Assembly: GCF_019396345.1 (NCBI RefSeq) | Contig: NZ_JAHKRM010000002.1 | Span: 124,001-188,000, forward strand | Source of the DNA: Nonomuraea guangzhouensis | GTDB taxonomy: Bacteria > Actinomycetota > Actinomycetes > Streptosporangiales > Streptosporangiaceae | Direction of reading: 5' to 3' | Length of the DNA: 64,000 nt | Shown: piece by piece, positions 41,802 through 50,652 of the stretch | Numbering within the stretch: the stretch's first letter is position 1 | How the letters are laid out: every line of letters begins with the position of its first letter | Translations under genes and position numbers: made by a program | Notes under the pieces: model-generated | Seen by the model: only the letters and a program-made list of their open reading frames with translations | Told to the model about the DNA's origin: nothing | Database searches by the model: none

Positions 41802-42764
41802 TTAGTAGACGTAGGGCCAGCCGGCGCTGTCGTAGGCGATGAGGTTGATGCCGAGCAGCGGGGCGCCGTTGTCGGCGTAGTAGTGGTAGAAGAGCACGTC
41901 GGCGTCGCTGTCGGTGATCACCGCCTGATGGCCCGGCCCATGGACGCTGCCGTGCCCGGCGAGGACCTGCGTGCCGCCGCCGGAGGTCATGGCGGTGCCG
42001 TTGCGGTCGACGTACGGGCCGGTGACGCCGGCCGACCGGCCGACCATGATCCGGTACGTGCTGGACGCGCCCTGGCAGCACAGGTCGAACGAGACCCACA
42101 GGTAGTAGTACGACCCGTGCCGGAAGATGAACGGCGCCTCCACGGCCGTACTGCCGCCGGTGCGCTGCGCGATCGAGTAGAGCGCGGTCCCGGAACGCAG
42201 CCCGGTCGAGGAGTTGAGCGGGATCAGCTTGATACCGGTCCAGAACGATCCGAACGACAGCCACCAGTTGCCGGCGGCGTCCGTGATCAGGTTGGGGTCG
42301 ATCGCGTTGTAGCTGCTCGACGAGGTGGTGGAGATGACCAGCCCCTGGTTGGCCCACGTACCCGAGGCGCCGGTGGCACTGGTGGCCAGGAAGATCGCCG
42401 AGTTGCGGGAGCCGAACGTGGAGGCGGCGTAGTACATGTAGTACTTGCCGTTGTGGCGGGAGATGTCCGGCGCCCACAGGCTGGCGCCGCCCCCGGTGTA
42501 CGGCAGTGTCCATGACGCGCCACCGGGGAAGGCCACACCCGCGTCCCGCCAGGCCGTGCGGTCGGTGGACGTCTTGAGGGCGATGTTGTTACCGGTGTTC
42601 GCCAGGAGGTAACCGCTCGACGTCTTCACGACCGCCGGATCGTGCACGCCGATGCTGCCGGTCACGTACCCGGGATTGGGATAGGCCGCGGCATCGGCCG
42701 GACGGACGGAGATCACCGCCACCACCACCAGCACGGTCACCAGGGAGATGATGGATCGCGCCAT
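41802..42764 (-). CDS. Secreted GH43 arabinan endo-1,5-alpha-L-arabinanase
   Basis: 320 aa from the ATG at 42764 (the longer frame upstream lacks a signal). After the signal peptide (IISLVTVLVVVAVISVRPADA), GSIGVHDPAVVKTSSGYLL supplies the catalytic-base Asp. The YNAIDPNLITDAAGNWWLSFGSFWTGI block carries the pKa-modulating Asp, and STAVEAPFIFRHGSYYYLWVSFDLCCQG carries the catalytic-acid Glu of GH43 arabinanases. It cuts the arabinan side chains of rhamnogalacturonan I, which complements the PL11 lyase in the same operon. A TGTTA-TAACA palindrome precedes it. Confidence 0.93.
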   Translation of the reverse strand: MARSIISLVTVLVVVAVISVRPADAAAYPNPGYVTGSIGVHDPAVVKTSSGYLLANTGNNIALKTSTDRTAWRDAGVAFPGGASWTLPYTGGGASLWAPDISRHNGKYYMYYAASTFGSRNSAIFLATSATGASGTWANQGLVISTTSSSSYNAIDPNLITDAAGNWWLSFGSFWTGIKLIPLNSSTGLRSGTALYSIAQRTGGSTAVEAPFIFRHGSYYYLWVSFDLCCQGASSTYRIMVGRSAGVTGPYVDRNGTAMTSGGGTQVLAGHGSVHGPGHQAVITDSDADVLFYHYYADNGAPLLGINLIAYDSAGWPYVY

Positions 42765-42776
42765 GTGCCACCTCGC

Positions 42777-42790
42777 TGTTATCGCTAACA
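42777..42790. promoter_or_regulatory. Palindrome TGTTATCGCTAACA before the arabinanase/PL11 operon
   Basis: Perfect arms TGTTA/TAACA around TCGC, 12 bp upstream of the arabinanase start and positioned to block initiation. Similar TGTTAGCG-TAACA sites are used by LacI-type regulators of secreted glycosidases in other actinomycetes (general knowledge). No matching regulator gene lies next to it. Confidence 0.5.
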
Positions 42791-42910
42791 CTTGAGGGGA
42801 TCGCCGGTGAGTCTGCTCGGCCGTACGGGGAGCGTCAAGGCGCGGACCCGGGGGCTCCGGGTCTTCCCGGGTCATCTCGGGTGCGGCCGGTGAAACGTTC
42901 ACACCGTGGA

Positions 42911-43297
42911 TCAGTGGGGACGGCGTCCTCCGGAGCTCCGTAATATGACCAGCGCTCCCCCGTACGCCACGCCGTACCAGGCGGGCAGCCAGGCACCCCC
43001 GACCACGGCGGCGGCGAGGCTGATCGCCGAGACCGTGGCGAGCAGCAGGACGGCGGCGGTCCGCTCCCGTGCCGCCAGTGCCGCCAAGGCGGCTCCGCCC
43101 AGGACGCCCGAGGCGGCCAGGAGATCCAGCACCAACCACGCGTCCAGCAGGCCGGCCCGCGTCAGCAGGTGGAGCAGCGGGAGCGGCAGCGACGGTGTCC
43201 AGATCCAGGTGAGCCCGCCGGCCAGGTTGACCACCGACGGGAGCACCAGCAGCAGCGGCACCGCCCACCGGAGCAGACGGGCCGGACCGCCGTTCAG
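42911..43297 (-). CDS. Small integral membrane protein, CTG start, coupled to CU044_5270 gene
   Basis: 128 aa if translation starts at the CTG at 43297, which overlaps the upstream stop (CTGA) and has GGAG 8 bases before it; the first in-frame GTG (43259-43261) lies inside the first membrane span. Three to four hydrophobic segments are present. The core LTWIWTPSLPLPLLHLLTRA, then GLLDAWLVLDLLAASGVLGGAAL, is closely repeated in the protein at 63352-63810. The function is unknown. Coupling to an ECF-sigma/CU044_5270 pair suggests an accessory membrane partner. Confidence 0.65.
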   Translation of the reverse strand: MNGGPARLLRWAVPLLLVLPSVVNLAGGLTWIWTPSLPLPLLHLLTRAGLLDAWLVLDLLAASGVLGGAALAALAARERTAAVLLLATVSAISLAAAVVGGAWLPAWYGVAYGGALVILRSSGGRRPH

Positions 43298-44340
43298 GGC
43301 CGTACTCCGGGCTTGTCGGTGATGCCGATGGCGAGGCGGACGGAGAGGGTCAGGATCGTCCCCTTCTTGATCGTGTGGGAGCCTCCTCCCAACGTAACGA
43401 TCTTCTGATCCCCGTTCATGGTGACGCCTCCCGCAGGGGACGTGTAGTCGGCGATGGCGACGGCGCGCTCGCCCAGGTACGTGTAGGTGGTCCGGTCGAG
43501 CAGGAGCTCGTGACCCACCCAGCCGTCTTCGATGGCGCCGACGGCCAGCGCCGGACGTCCGGCGACGTCTACGGCGTCCGGGTTCACCGTCACCCCGGGG
43601 ATCTTGGCCATCGCCTGGTAGACGGCCGCCTCCTGGGCCGGGGGGACGAGGTTGTTGTTGAGCAGGGAGCCGAGCGTCCTGTAGGCGATGACATCCCGCT
43701 TTTCGCCCTGATCGCCGAGGTTTCCGTACAGCCAGGCCAGGAGCGCGTCGGGATCCGTCGGCAGCGCCGCCACCTTGGCGAAGCTGGTGGGGGGCATGCC
43801 ACCTCCGGTGGGCGAGCGGACCATCTTGCCACCTTCTAAGGTGACCAATACCTTGCCGTCGGCCCGCGTCCAGGCTCGATCCACGCTGGTCTCCAGTGGC
43901 GTCTCCGGAGTCTGCACCTCGCCTAGGGCGGCATTGCCGACCCCCTGGATGCGCGTCTCCATGTAGATCCATTGGTCCGGGCGGGGCGCGGTGAAGGGCC
44001 GGTCCCGGGCGACGGCGGCCGCCTTGCGGAGCAGTACCTGCGCGTTGGCGGCCGGCATCTCCAGGCCGGGGACGATCGGGCGCTGCGCGCCGACTCCCCC
44101 GGGGTTCCCGACGACCACGGCGACCGCCGTGATCGCGACGGCCAGCGCTCCCACCCCGAGAACGCGCCCGCCCGCGCGAGGCAGGCGGAAGCGGCGCGCA
44201 CGCCGGGGAACCGCCGCGGCGACCTCCTGGAGGAGCGCGCCCCTGGCGGCGGAATAGGTGTCACGGGACGGCGGGGCGGGCTCGGGCCAGGTCCGGCGCA
44301 GGGCGTCCAGATCGGCGTCCGGGTGTTCGTTCATGATCAA
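43294..44340 (-). CDS. CU044_5270-family membrane protein (sigma-factor partner)
   Basis: 348 aa. A cytoplasmic N-terminus (~75 residues, DADLDALRRTWPEPAPPSRDTY) leads to one membrane span (VLGVGALAVAITAVAVVVG), then a ~250-residue external domain with WIYMETRIQGVG and YTYLGERAVAIADYTSPAG. This matches the CU044_5270 family, usually encoded right after an ECF sigma gene in Streptosporangiaceae and relatives. Its ATG overlaps the sigma stop (ATGA), so it is probably the sigma factor's regulator or sensor, though no zinc anti-sigma motif is visible. Confidence 0.8.
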   Translation of the reverse strand: MIMNEHPDADLDALRRTWPEPAPPSRDTYSAARGALLQEVAAAVPRRARRFRLPRAGGRVLGVGALAVAITAVAVVVGNPGGVGAQRPIVPGLEMPAANAQVLLRKAAAVARDRPFTAPRPDQWIYMETRIQGVGNAALGEVQTPETPLETSVDRAWTRADGKVLVTLEGGKMVRSPTGGGMPPTSFAKVAALPTDPDALLAWLYGNLGDQGEKRDVIAYRTLGSLLNNNLVPPAQEAAVYQAMAKIPGVTVNPDAVDVAGRPALAVGAIEDGWVGHELLLDRTTYTYLGERAVAIADYTSPAGGVTMNGDQKIVTLGGGSHTIKKGTILTLSVRLAIGITDKPGVRP

Positions 44341-44957
44341 CTGCCCTTCCTGGTGAGTGCCGGGTCCAGCGCGGCGCGGATCTTCGTACGGGCCCGGTGG
44401 AGCCGGGACCGGACCGTGCCCGCCGCGACGCCGAGCGCCTTGCCCGCCTCTTCGGAGGTCAGGTCGGCCCAGGCGACCAGCAGCAGCACGTCGCGTTCGG
44501 CGGCGGGCAGCTTGGCCAGCGCCGTCGCCAGCCGAGGGCGGTCCGCCAGCTCACCGGCGATCCGGTCGGCGTGGTCCGCGCTGCTCTCCTCGACACCGGC
44601 CCTGGCCAGCGCGCGGTACTGCCGGACCTCGGCCCGGTGATGGCGGGAGATCAGGTTCGAGGCGATCCCGTACAGCCAGGGCCGGGCGTCCGGCCGGGAC
44701 AGGTCGTAGGTGTCACGCCGGCCGAACGCGATCAGGAACGTCTCGGCGGCGATGTCGTCGGCCAGGGGCCGGGTGAGCCGCCGCTCGGCATAGCCGTGGA
44801 TCGGCGCGTGGTAGCGGTCGAACAGCTCGGCGAAGCACTCCGGCTCCCGTAAGGACCGCTCGATGATCGCGGCGTCCTCCACCCGCTCGATGATCGCGGC
44901 GTCCTCCACCCGCTCGTTGATCGCGGTGTCCTCCGCCCGTTCCGTCATCGGGGCCAT
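44337..44957 (-). CDS. ECF-type RNA polymerase sigma factor
   Basis: 206 aa. Region 2 (FAELFDRYHAPIHGYAERRLTRPLADDIAAETFLIAFGRR, then PWLYGIASNLISRHHR) and region 4 (LPAAERDVLLLVAWADLTSEEAGKALGVAAGTVRSRLHRAR) are clear. The N-terminus is unusual: about 30 residues of a nine-residue repeat (ERVEDAAII) encoded by three 27-bp DNA repeats. It heads an operon with two coupled membrane-protein genes. The likely release signal acts through the CU044_5270 partner. The promoter target is unknown. Confidence 0.92.
   Translation of the reverse strand: MAPMTERAEDTAINERVEDAAIIERVEDAAIIERSLREPECFAELFDRYHAPIHGYAERRLTRPLADDIAAETFLIAFGRRDTYDLSRPDARPWLYGIASNLISRHHRAEVRQYRALARAGVEESSADHADRIAGELADRPRLATALAKLPAAERDVLLLVAWADLTSEEAGKALGVAAGTVRSRLHRARTKIRAALDPALTRKGS
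44856..44936. repeat. Three 27-bp tandem repeats in the sigma factor gene
   Basis: Copies at 44856, 44883 and 44910 are identical or differ by three or four bases and stay in frame, giving residues ERVEDAAII / ERVEDAAII / ERAEDTAIN. Such in-frame units can change copy number by slippage. Confidence 0.85.
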
Positions 44958-45074
44958 GTCTTAGCTCTTCGCGTCATCGCCTGTCTTCCGTAGCGGGGAT
45001 CGGTCCCCTCTCCTTCACCGATCACCCCAAAAGTGTTCGCTCCGCATGCCCGGCGTCAGTAATGCTGGGGAACC

Positions 45075-45740
45075 ATGAGACTTCTGTCGGTGAACGTCGG
45101 CCGCCCCATGCCCGTGGACTACACCGATGCCCCGGGAGGGATGACGGGCATCGACAAGCGCCCGGTGGCTGGGCCGGTCCAGGTGTCGCCCGTCGGCCCC
45201 AAGGGCACGGTGGGCGGTGGCGTGGCCGGGGACGCCGTCTGCGACCGCCGCCACCACGGCGGCAGTGACCGGGCGGTGTACGCGTTCGCGCGCGAGGACC
45301 TGGACGCCTGGGAGCAGGCCCTCGGCCGTACGCTCGCCAACGGCGCCTTCGGCGAGAACCTCACCACGTCCGGGCTGGACGTGACCGAGGCGCTGATCGG
45401 CGAACGCTGGCAGGTGGGCTCCGACCTGGTGGTCGAGGTGACCGCCGGCCGGATTCCCTGCCGCACCTTCGCGGGGTGGGTCGGCGAGCGGGGCTGGGTG
45501 AAGCGGTTCATCGAGGTGGGCCGCACCGGCGCGCTGCTGCGGGTGATCGCGCCGGGAGAGATCCGCGCGGACGACCCGATCACCGTCGTCCACCGCCCCG
45601 ACCACGACATCACCGCGGCTCTGCTGCTCCGCGCCGCCACCACGGAGCGCCACCTGCTCCCGCGCACGCTGGCCGCCGCCGAGTGGATGGAGTCCGAGCT
45701 CCTGCACACCGCCCGTACATATACGGAAAAGTACGGATGA
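45075..45740 (+). CDS. MOSC domain-containing protein (YiiM-like)
   Basis: 221 aa. The MOSC beta-barrel core is seen in VCDRRHHGGSDRAVYAFAREDLDAWE, ANGAFGENLTTSGLDVTEALIGERW and the cysteine-bearing TAGRIPCRTFAGW, whose Cys is the candidate molybdenum-cofactor or sulfur ligand. YiiM-type members reduce N-hydroxylated bases using molybdenum cofactor and electron-transfer partners. It is monocistronic and divergent from the sigma operon. A hairpin terminator follows. Confidence 0.9.
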   Translation: MRLLSVNVGRPMPVDYTDAPGGMTGIDKRPVAGPVQVSPVGPKGTVGGGVAGDAVCDRRHHGGSDRAVYAFAREDLDAWEQALGRTLANGAFGENLTTSGLDVTEALIGERWQVGSDLVVEVTAGRIPCRTFAGWVGERGWVKRFIEVGRTGALLRVIAPGEIRADDPITVVHRPDHDITAALLLRAATTERHLLPRTLAAAEWMESELLHTARTYTEKYG

Positions 45741-45801
45741 GAGAGGGCCTCGGTTACGGACCTTCCATACCCGGGCGGCGCGGCAACCTCGCCGCTGGAC
45801 G

Positions 45802-45830
45802 CCGTGCCCGGCCGGGTCGGCCGGGCACGG
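45802..45830. terminator. Perfect 12-bp hairpin between convergent MOSC and GH92 genes
   Basis: CCGTGCCCGGCC (45802-45813) pairs with GGCCGGGCACGG (45819-45830) around GGGTC. It sits 8 bp beyond the GH92 stop and can terminate both convergent genes. Confidence 0.78.
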
Positions 45831-45837
45831 CGGTCGG

Positions 45838-48800
45838 TCAGGTGCGGGTCGTGAGTGCGAAGATCTTGACGTTGGGCACGGCGGGGCTGGTGAACGAGAC
45901 CGTCTCGCGGACCGCGTCCACCGGCACGGACACCCGCCAGATATTCACCTTGCGACCGTCCGCGGTGTTGTTGATGTTGTAGCGGGTGTCGGCCGTGATC
46001 GCCGCCTCCTCGCCGAAGCGAGGCGCCGCGCTCGCCCAGTCGGTCACCTTCAGCGGCGCCGTGGCGGTCGTACCGTCCGCGTAGGCGATCGTGAGCTCGG
46101 TCTGCTGGTCGCCGTTCACGGCCGTGACCAGCAGGTCGAGCGCCTGGTAGCGGCCCGGCGTGAGGTAGGTGCGCTGGCCGCGCAGGCTGTGGAAGTTGCC
46201 CGCCGTCCCCTTGGTCTCCGGGATCAGGTAGGTGCCGCCCGACACGGTACGCAGGCCCGGCTCGGGCAGCTGCTCGGCGGGGAAGCTCCAGCCCTTGCCG
46301 TCCAGGTTGCCCTGAGCTCTGGCATCCGTGGTGGCCACGCCGTCCACGTCGTACTGGAGTCTCTGGGCGCACGAGGAGCCGGACGGCTCGCATGCGGCGG
46401 GCAGGTTGGGGATCGGGGCGCCGGCCGAAGGGACACGGTCGACGGGGAGGTCGCCTGATCCGGTCGCCCACGAGGTGCCGGGGGTGGCGCCGACGTTCAC
46501 CACGACGTCGCCGCCCTGGTTGAGCAGGGACTCCGGAAGCCAGGAGCGGGTGTACGCCTTGCCGTTGACCGTCACGTCCTGGACGTAGACGGCTTCGGGG
46601 GCGGCCTGCGGGGCGCTCACGGTGATCGTGCGATCGTTGCCGCGCTTGATCCACGCCTTCGGGAACATGGGGCTGGACAGCAGCATCTCGGCCCTGCTCG
46701 GCGTCTGGGGGTACATGCCGAGCGCGGCGAAGACGTACCAGGCGGACATGGTGCCGAGGTCGTCGTTGCCGGGCAGGCCGCCGGGCCCGGTCCGGTACAC
46801 GAGGGACGCCATCGCGCGTACCGTCTCCTGGGTCTTCCAGGGCCGGCCGAGCGCGTTGTAGAGCCATGGGATGTGGATGCCGGGCTCGTTCGTCGGGTCA
46901 TAGCGGAAGCCGTCGCCGCCGGTCGCCCACGAGCCGTCGGCCCGGTGGAAGAACGTGTCGAGCCGCTTGGCCGCCTGCTCCTTGCCGCCCATGGCTGCGG
47001 CCAGCCCGGAGACGTCGTGCTGGACCATCCAGGTGTAGGTGGCGCTGGTGCCCTGGGCGAAACCGGCGTCGGAGGTCGCCGAGAACGGCCACAGCCAGCT
47101 GCCGTCGGCCTTGCGCGCCTGCTGGTAGCCGCCCTCCTGACCGGCCGACGGGTTGAACGTGTTGCGCCACCAGCTCGCCCGCGGCATCAGCAGGTCGCGC
47201 TCCGCGTCGCGGCCGAGCCGTCCTGCCCAGTCCGCGAGCGCGAAGTCGGCGGTCGCGTCCTCCAGCGTCTCCGCGGCGCCGCCCCAGCAGTGGCAGGTGT
47301 CCTGCGGCGCGTACCCGAGCCGCAGGTACTCGGCCAGGTTCGGGCGCTGGCCCTCGCACTGCCCCGGGCACCCCTTGTCGGACAGGCCGGACGGGTGCGG
47401 CACGGTCGCCTGCTTCACCAGGGAGTCGAAGGCCCCGCGTACGTCGAAGTCGCGCACGCCGAGCGCGTGGAAGCCGGCGAGCACGGGGGCCGACGGGTCG
47501 CCGGTCATGACATGGGTGGGGCCGTTGACGTGTACCCAGCGGTCCCAGACGCCGCCATTCTGCCGCGCCAGGTTGTACAGGGACTGGGCGTAGTCGCCGG
47601 CCACCCGCGGTTCGAGCAGCGCCAGGAGCTGGGTGTGCGCGCGGTACTGGTCCCAGCCGGAGAAGTTGCCGTACTGGACGCCCTGCCCACGGGCCAGCCG
47701 GTGGACCTTCTGATCGCTGCCGAGGTAGGTGCCCGCGACGTCGCTGGTCACGTTGGGCTGCAGGTAGGAGTGGTACATCGCGGTGTAGAACGTGGTCAGC
47801 TGGTCCGCCGAGCCGCCGGCCACCTCCACCGAGCGCAGCCGCTCGTTCCAGGCGCGGGTGGACCGGCCGGCGACGGACGCGACGTCGTCCCGCTCGGAGA
47901 CCTCCTTGGCCAGGTTCTGCTCGGCCGCCGCCAGGCTGGTGTAGGAGATGCCGACCTTCATGCGGACGTCGGTGTCGGCGAAGGTGACGTACCCGCCGGA
48001 GCCGCGGCCCGCGCGGTCGGCGCCCGTGGCGTAGCCCTCGCCGCCGCTCGCCGCCGTCGTGCCCGGGCGCAGGTCGCCGTTCACCCAGGTGCCGGTGCCG
48101 GAGAAGGCGCGGTCGAACGAGGCGGCGAAGTGCAGCCGGTAGTAGCTCTTGCGGTTGTTGACGCCGCCGTTGGCCCGGCGGCCGCAGAACGCGCCGGTCA
48201 GCACCGAGCCGGTGACCTTACGCGCGGCGGAGTCGATCGTGATCTCGGCGTCCTCGCTGCCGTTGAGCGAGTTGGACACCCGGAACAGCAGGCTGGCCGG
48301 CGAGCTCTTGGGGAAGGTGAACTCGCCCACACCCGCGCGGGTCGTGACCGCGAGGTCGGCCTTGACGCCGGAGTCCAGCGTGACCATGTACCGGCCGGGC
48401 CGCGCGCTCTCGTTGTCGTGGCTGAACGTGCTCGCGTAGACGGCGTCCTTCGTGTCCGCGGTCGGCGACGACGTGACCTCGCCGGCGAACGGCATGATCG
48501 GGATGTCGCCGGCGGCCCCCGGATGGCAGCCCGCGCCGTTGACGTGGGTGAGCGCGAAGCCCCGCACGCGGGGCGTGTTGTAGGAGTAGCCGTTGGCTCC
48601 GGCGGCGTTGGTCTGGTCGCCCGCGGTGTTGGTCGGGCTCCACGAGATCATCCCGAACGGCATGACGGCGCCGGGATAGGTGTTGCCGCCGTTGGCCGAG
48701 CCGATCAGCGGATCGACGTGGCGTACGGGATCGGTGACCTTGGCGGGACCGGTGACCTTGGCAGGGGATTGGGCCGCGGCCGCCGGGACGGCGACGGCCG

Positions 48801-48900
48801 TGCTGAGCATCGCGCCGATGACCGCGGCGGCCAGCCACGAAGGGGGAGAGAACACCTCGCGATCACACCTTCTCCCGCTAACTGAGCCATGAACACTCAC
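45838..48900 (-). CDS. Secreted GH92 alpha-mannosidase
   Basis: Up to 1020 aa from the GTG at 48900. The GTG at 48855, which has GGGAGAAGG upstream, is an alternative, but it would drop the only basic residues of the signal peptide (SGRRCDRE..WLAAAVIGAMLSTAVAVPAAAA). The GH92 opening VRHVDPLIGSANGGNTYPGAVMPFGMISWSPT and the catalytic-region TWMVQHDVSGLAAAMGG, NEPGIHIPWLYN and GNDDLGTMSAWYVFAALGMYP are typical. These calcium-dependent enzymes remove alpha-mannose from glycans. A C-terminal ~190-residue beta-rich region (YDVDGVATTDARAQGNLDG) resembles a carbohydrate-binding or F5/8-type module. Confidence 0.93.
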   Translation of the reverse strand: MSVHGSVSGRRCDREVFSPPSWLAAAVIGAMLSTAVAVPAAAAQSPAKVTGPAKVTDPVRHVDPLIGSANGGNTYPGAVMPFGMISWSPTNTAGDQTNAAGANGYSYNTPRVRGFALTHVNGAGCHPGAAGDIPIMPFAGEVTSSPTADTKDAVYASTFSHDNESARPGRYMVTLDSGVKADLAVTTRAGVGEFTFPKSSPASLLFRVSNSLNGSEDAEITIDSAARKVTGSVLTGAFCGRRANGGVNNRKSYYRLHFAASFDRAFSGTGTWVNGDLRPGTTAASGGEGYATGADRAGRGSGGYVTFADTDVRMKVGISYTSLAAAEQNLAKEVSERDDVASVAGRSTRAWNERLRSVEVAGGSADQLTTFYTAMYHSYLQPNVTSDVAGTYLGSDQKVHRLARGQGVQYGNFSGWDQYRAHTQLLALLEPRVAGDYAQSLYNLARQNGGVWDRWVHVNGPTHVMTGDPSAPVLAGFHALGVRDFDVRGAFDSLVKQATVPHPSGLSDKGCPGQCEGQRPNLAEYLRLGYAPQDTCHCWGGAAETLEDATADFALADWAGRLGRDAERDLLMPRASWWRNTFNPSAGQEGGYQQARKADGSWLWPFSATSDAGFAQGTSATYTWMVQHDVSGLAAAMGGKEQAAKRLDTFFHRADGSWATGGDGFRYDPTNEPGIHIPWLYNALGRPWKTQETVRAMASLVYRTGPGGLPGNDDLGTMSAWYVFAALGMYPQTPSRAEMLLSSPMFPKAWIKRGNDRTITVSAPQAAPEAVYVQDVTVNGKAYTRSWLPESLLNQGGDVVVNVGATPGTSWATGSGDLPVDRVPSAGAPIPNLPAACEPSGSSCAQRLQYDVDGVATTDARAQGNLDGKGWSFPAEQLPEPGLRTVSGGTYLIPETKGTAGNFHSLRGQRTYLTPGRYQALDLLVTAVNGDQQTELTIAYADGTTATAPLKVTDWASAAPRFGEEAAITADTRYNINNTADGRKVNIWRVSVPVDAVRETVSFTSPAVPNVKIFALTTRT

Positions 48901-49198
48901 GTAAGACCAAGAGTATGGACAAACAATCTCGGAGCGGGACCTTGTTCAGTGGACGCCGAGGACGCGGCCAACGGTGAGACGCAGCCGAACCTCACACCAC
49001 AGATGACGGCCAGCGTTTCGGACATTTCCTCAGACGCAATGCCTTGACCGTATCTAGGGTGGTCGGTAATGATCAGCGCCGACGCTGCGGCACCGCGCCG
49101 AGAGAGGTCCGGCATGTCTTTTCGAGTGCGGCCGGCGTGCGCGCTCAGCGCCTGCGCCGACGACGCTCTTCGAGCGAACCCCACTGAAAGGTGATTTA

Positions 49199-50596
49199 GT
49201 GCGATTTATCGCAGCAAAAGCCGCCGCAGCCTTATCCGCGGTCGTGGCTGCCGTCCTGGTCGTACCCCCACCTGCCTCCGCCGCCGCCCAGCTGATCGGC
49301 AACGGCGTCTTCACCAGCTCGACCGCCCCCTGGCAGGCGATCGGCCAGACGACGGTCACGGCCGAGTCCGGCCGTATGCGGGTGAACGTGACATCCGTCG
49401 TCGCCAACCCGTGGGACGCCATGGTGACCAGTCCCACCACGGCCGCCCTGACCGCGGGCAAGAACTACACGCTCTCGTTCGACGCGTACTCCACGACGGC
49501 CTTCAAGGCCACCGCTACCGTGCAGTATGTGGCGACGCCCAGCTCCAACCAGTCGCTGGCCGCGCCCGTCCAGCTCACCACGGGCAGCAAGCGCTACAGC
49601 ATCCCGTTCGTGGCCGCGTCCGCCACCAGCACGGCCGCCGAGGTGACCTTCCAGCTCGGCGGGTCCGGCGGCACCCCGACGGTCCGCTTCGACAACGTCT
49701 CGCTGATGGAGACGCAGACGACCCGGCCGACGGCGCTGTACGTCTCGGACCAGTCGCACCCCGCCCTGTGGGCCGCCACCCACCAGGACAGCGACGCCAC
49801 CGCCATCGGCTCGAACATCGGCAACAAGCCGATCTTCGAGTGGTTCGGCGGCTGGTTCAACGACCTCACGCTGGCCGTGGACACCTACGTCGGCGCCGCC
49901 CAGGCGCAGGACAAGCTGCCGATGCTGGTGGCGTACAACATCCCGAACCGCGACGCGTGCGCGGACCAGTCGGGCGGCGGCGCGGGCGACGCGGCCGGGT
50001 ATCACACCTGGATCACCGAGTTCGCCAAGGCGATCGGCACCAGGCACGCGATCGTCGTGCTGGAGCCCGACGGCGTCGCCGCCGCCAGCTGCGCCGACGA
50101 TCCGGAAGGCCAGTACGGGATGCTGCTGGACGCCACCCAGGTGCTGCGTGCCCAGGCACCGAACGCCTGGGTCTACCTCGACGCGGGCAACGCCACCTGG
50201 GTCGCGGCCGACGACATGGCCACGCGACTGGTCAAGTCGGGCATCGCCAACGCCCGCGGCTTCTCCGTGAACGTGTCCAACTACATCACCACGGCCAACT
50301 CCGAGAGCTACTCCGTCGCGGTCAACGGCTACCTGTCCGGGACCGTCGGCGCCAAGAAGTACGTGATCGACACCAGCCGTAACGGCAACGGCCCCTGGAC
50401 CGGCCAGGACAGCTGGTGCAACCCGCCCGGCCGCAAACTGGGCAGCGCGCCGGTCAAGCAGACGACCGGCGCCGAGTACCTCTTGTGGGTCAAGGTCCCG
50501 GGCGACTCCGACGGCAGCTGCAACCTGGGCGAGGGCATCCCGGCCGGGACGTTCAGCCCCGACCTGGCCATGGCCCTGATCAACGGCTCCTCCTAG
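49199..50596 (+). CDS. Secreted GH6 cellulase with N-terminal carbohydrate-binding-like module
   Basis: 465 aa from a GTG with GAAAGG upstream. Layout: signal peptide to ~28; a ~145-residue beta-sandwich module (NGVFTSSTAPWQAIG..VRFDNVSLME) of the CBM4/9 type; then GH6. The GH6 hallmarks are VAYNIPNRDAC, the catalytic Asp291 in VVLEPDGVAA, NPPGRKLG and WVKVPGDSDG near the end. The family hydrolyses cellulose beta-1,4 links with inversion. The 298-bp region upstream, shared divergently with GH92, holds the promoter, but no operator was recognised there. A strong terminator follows. Confidence 0.93.
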   Translation: MRFIAAKAAAALSAVVAAVLVVPPPASAAAQLIGNGVFTSSTAPWQAIGQTTVTAESGRMRVNVTSVVANPWDAMVTSPTTAALTAGKNYTLSFDAYSTTAFKATATVQYVATPSSNQSLAAPVQLTTGSKRYSIPFVAASATSTAAEVTFQLGGSGGTPTVRFDNVSLMETQTTRPTALYVSDQSHPALWAATHQDSDATAIGSNIGNKPIFEWFGGWFNDLTLAVDTYVGAAQAQDKLPMLVAYNIPNRDACADQSGGGAGDAAGYHTWITEFAKAIGTRHAIVVLEPDGVAAASCADDPEGQYGMLLDATQVLRAQAPNAWVYLDAGNATWVAADDMATRLVKSGIANARGFSVNVSNYITTANSESYSVAVNGYLSGTVGAKKYVIDTSRNGNGPWTGQDSWCNPPGRKLGSAPVKQTTGAEYLLWVKVPGDSDGSCNLGEGIPAGTFSPDLAMALINGSS

Positions 50597-50606
50597 CCCG
50601 GAGGAC

Positions 50607-50646
50607 GTGAACCCCGGCCGGCCTGCCCCGGCGGGCCGGGGTTCAC
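50607..50646. terminator. 13-bp hairpin between convergent cellulase and kinase genes
   Basis: GTGAACCCCGGCC (50607-50619) pairs perfectly with GGCCGGGGTTCAC (50634-50646) across a 14-nt GC-rich loop. It lies 10 bp after the cellulase stop and 6 bp beyond the kinase stop. Confidence 0.78.
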
Positions 50647-50652
50647 GGCTTG

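Noticed and set aside
46873..48885. 670-aa open frame opposite the GH92 gene
   Set aside because: Antisense shadow; the GH92 reading has signal peptide and conserved catalytic motifs.
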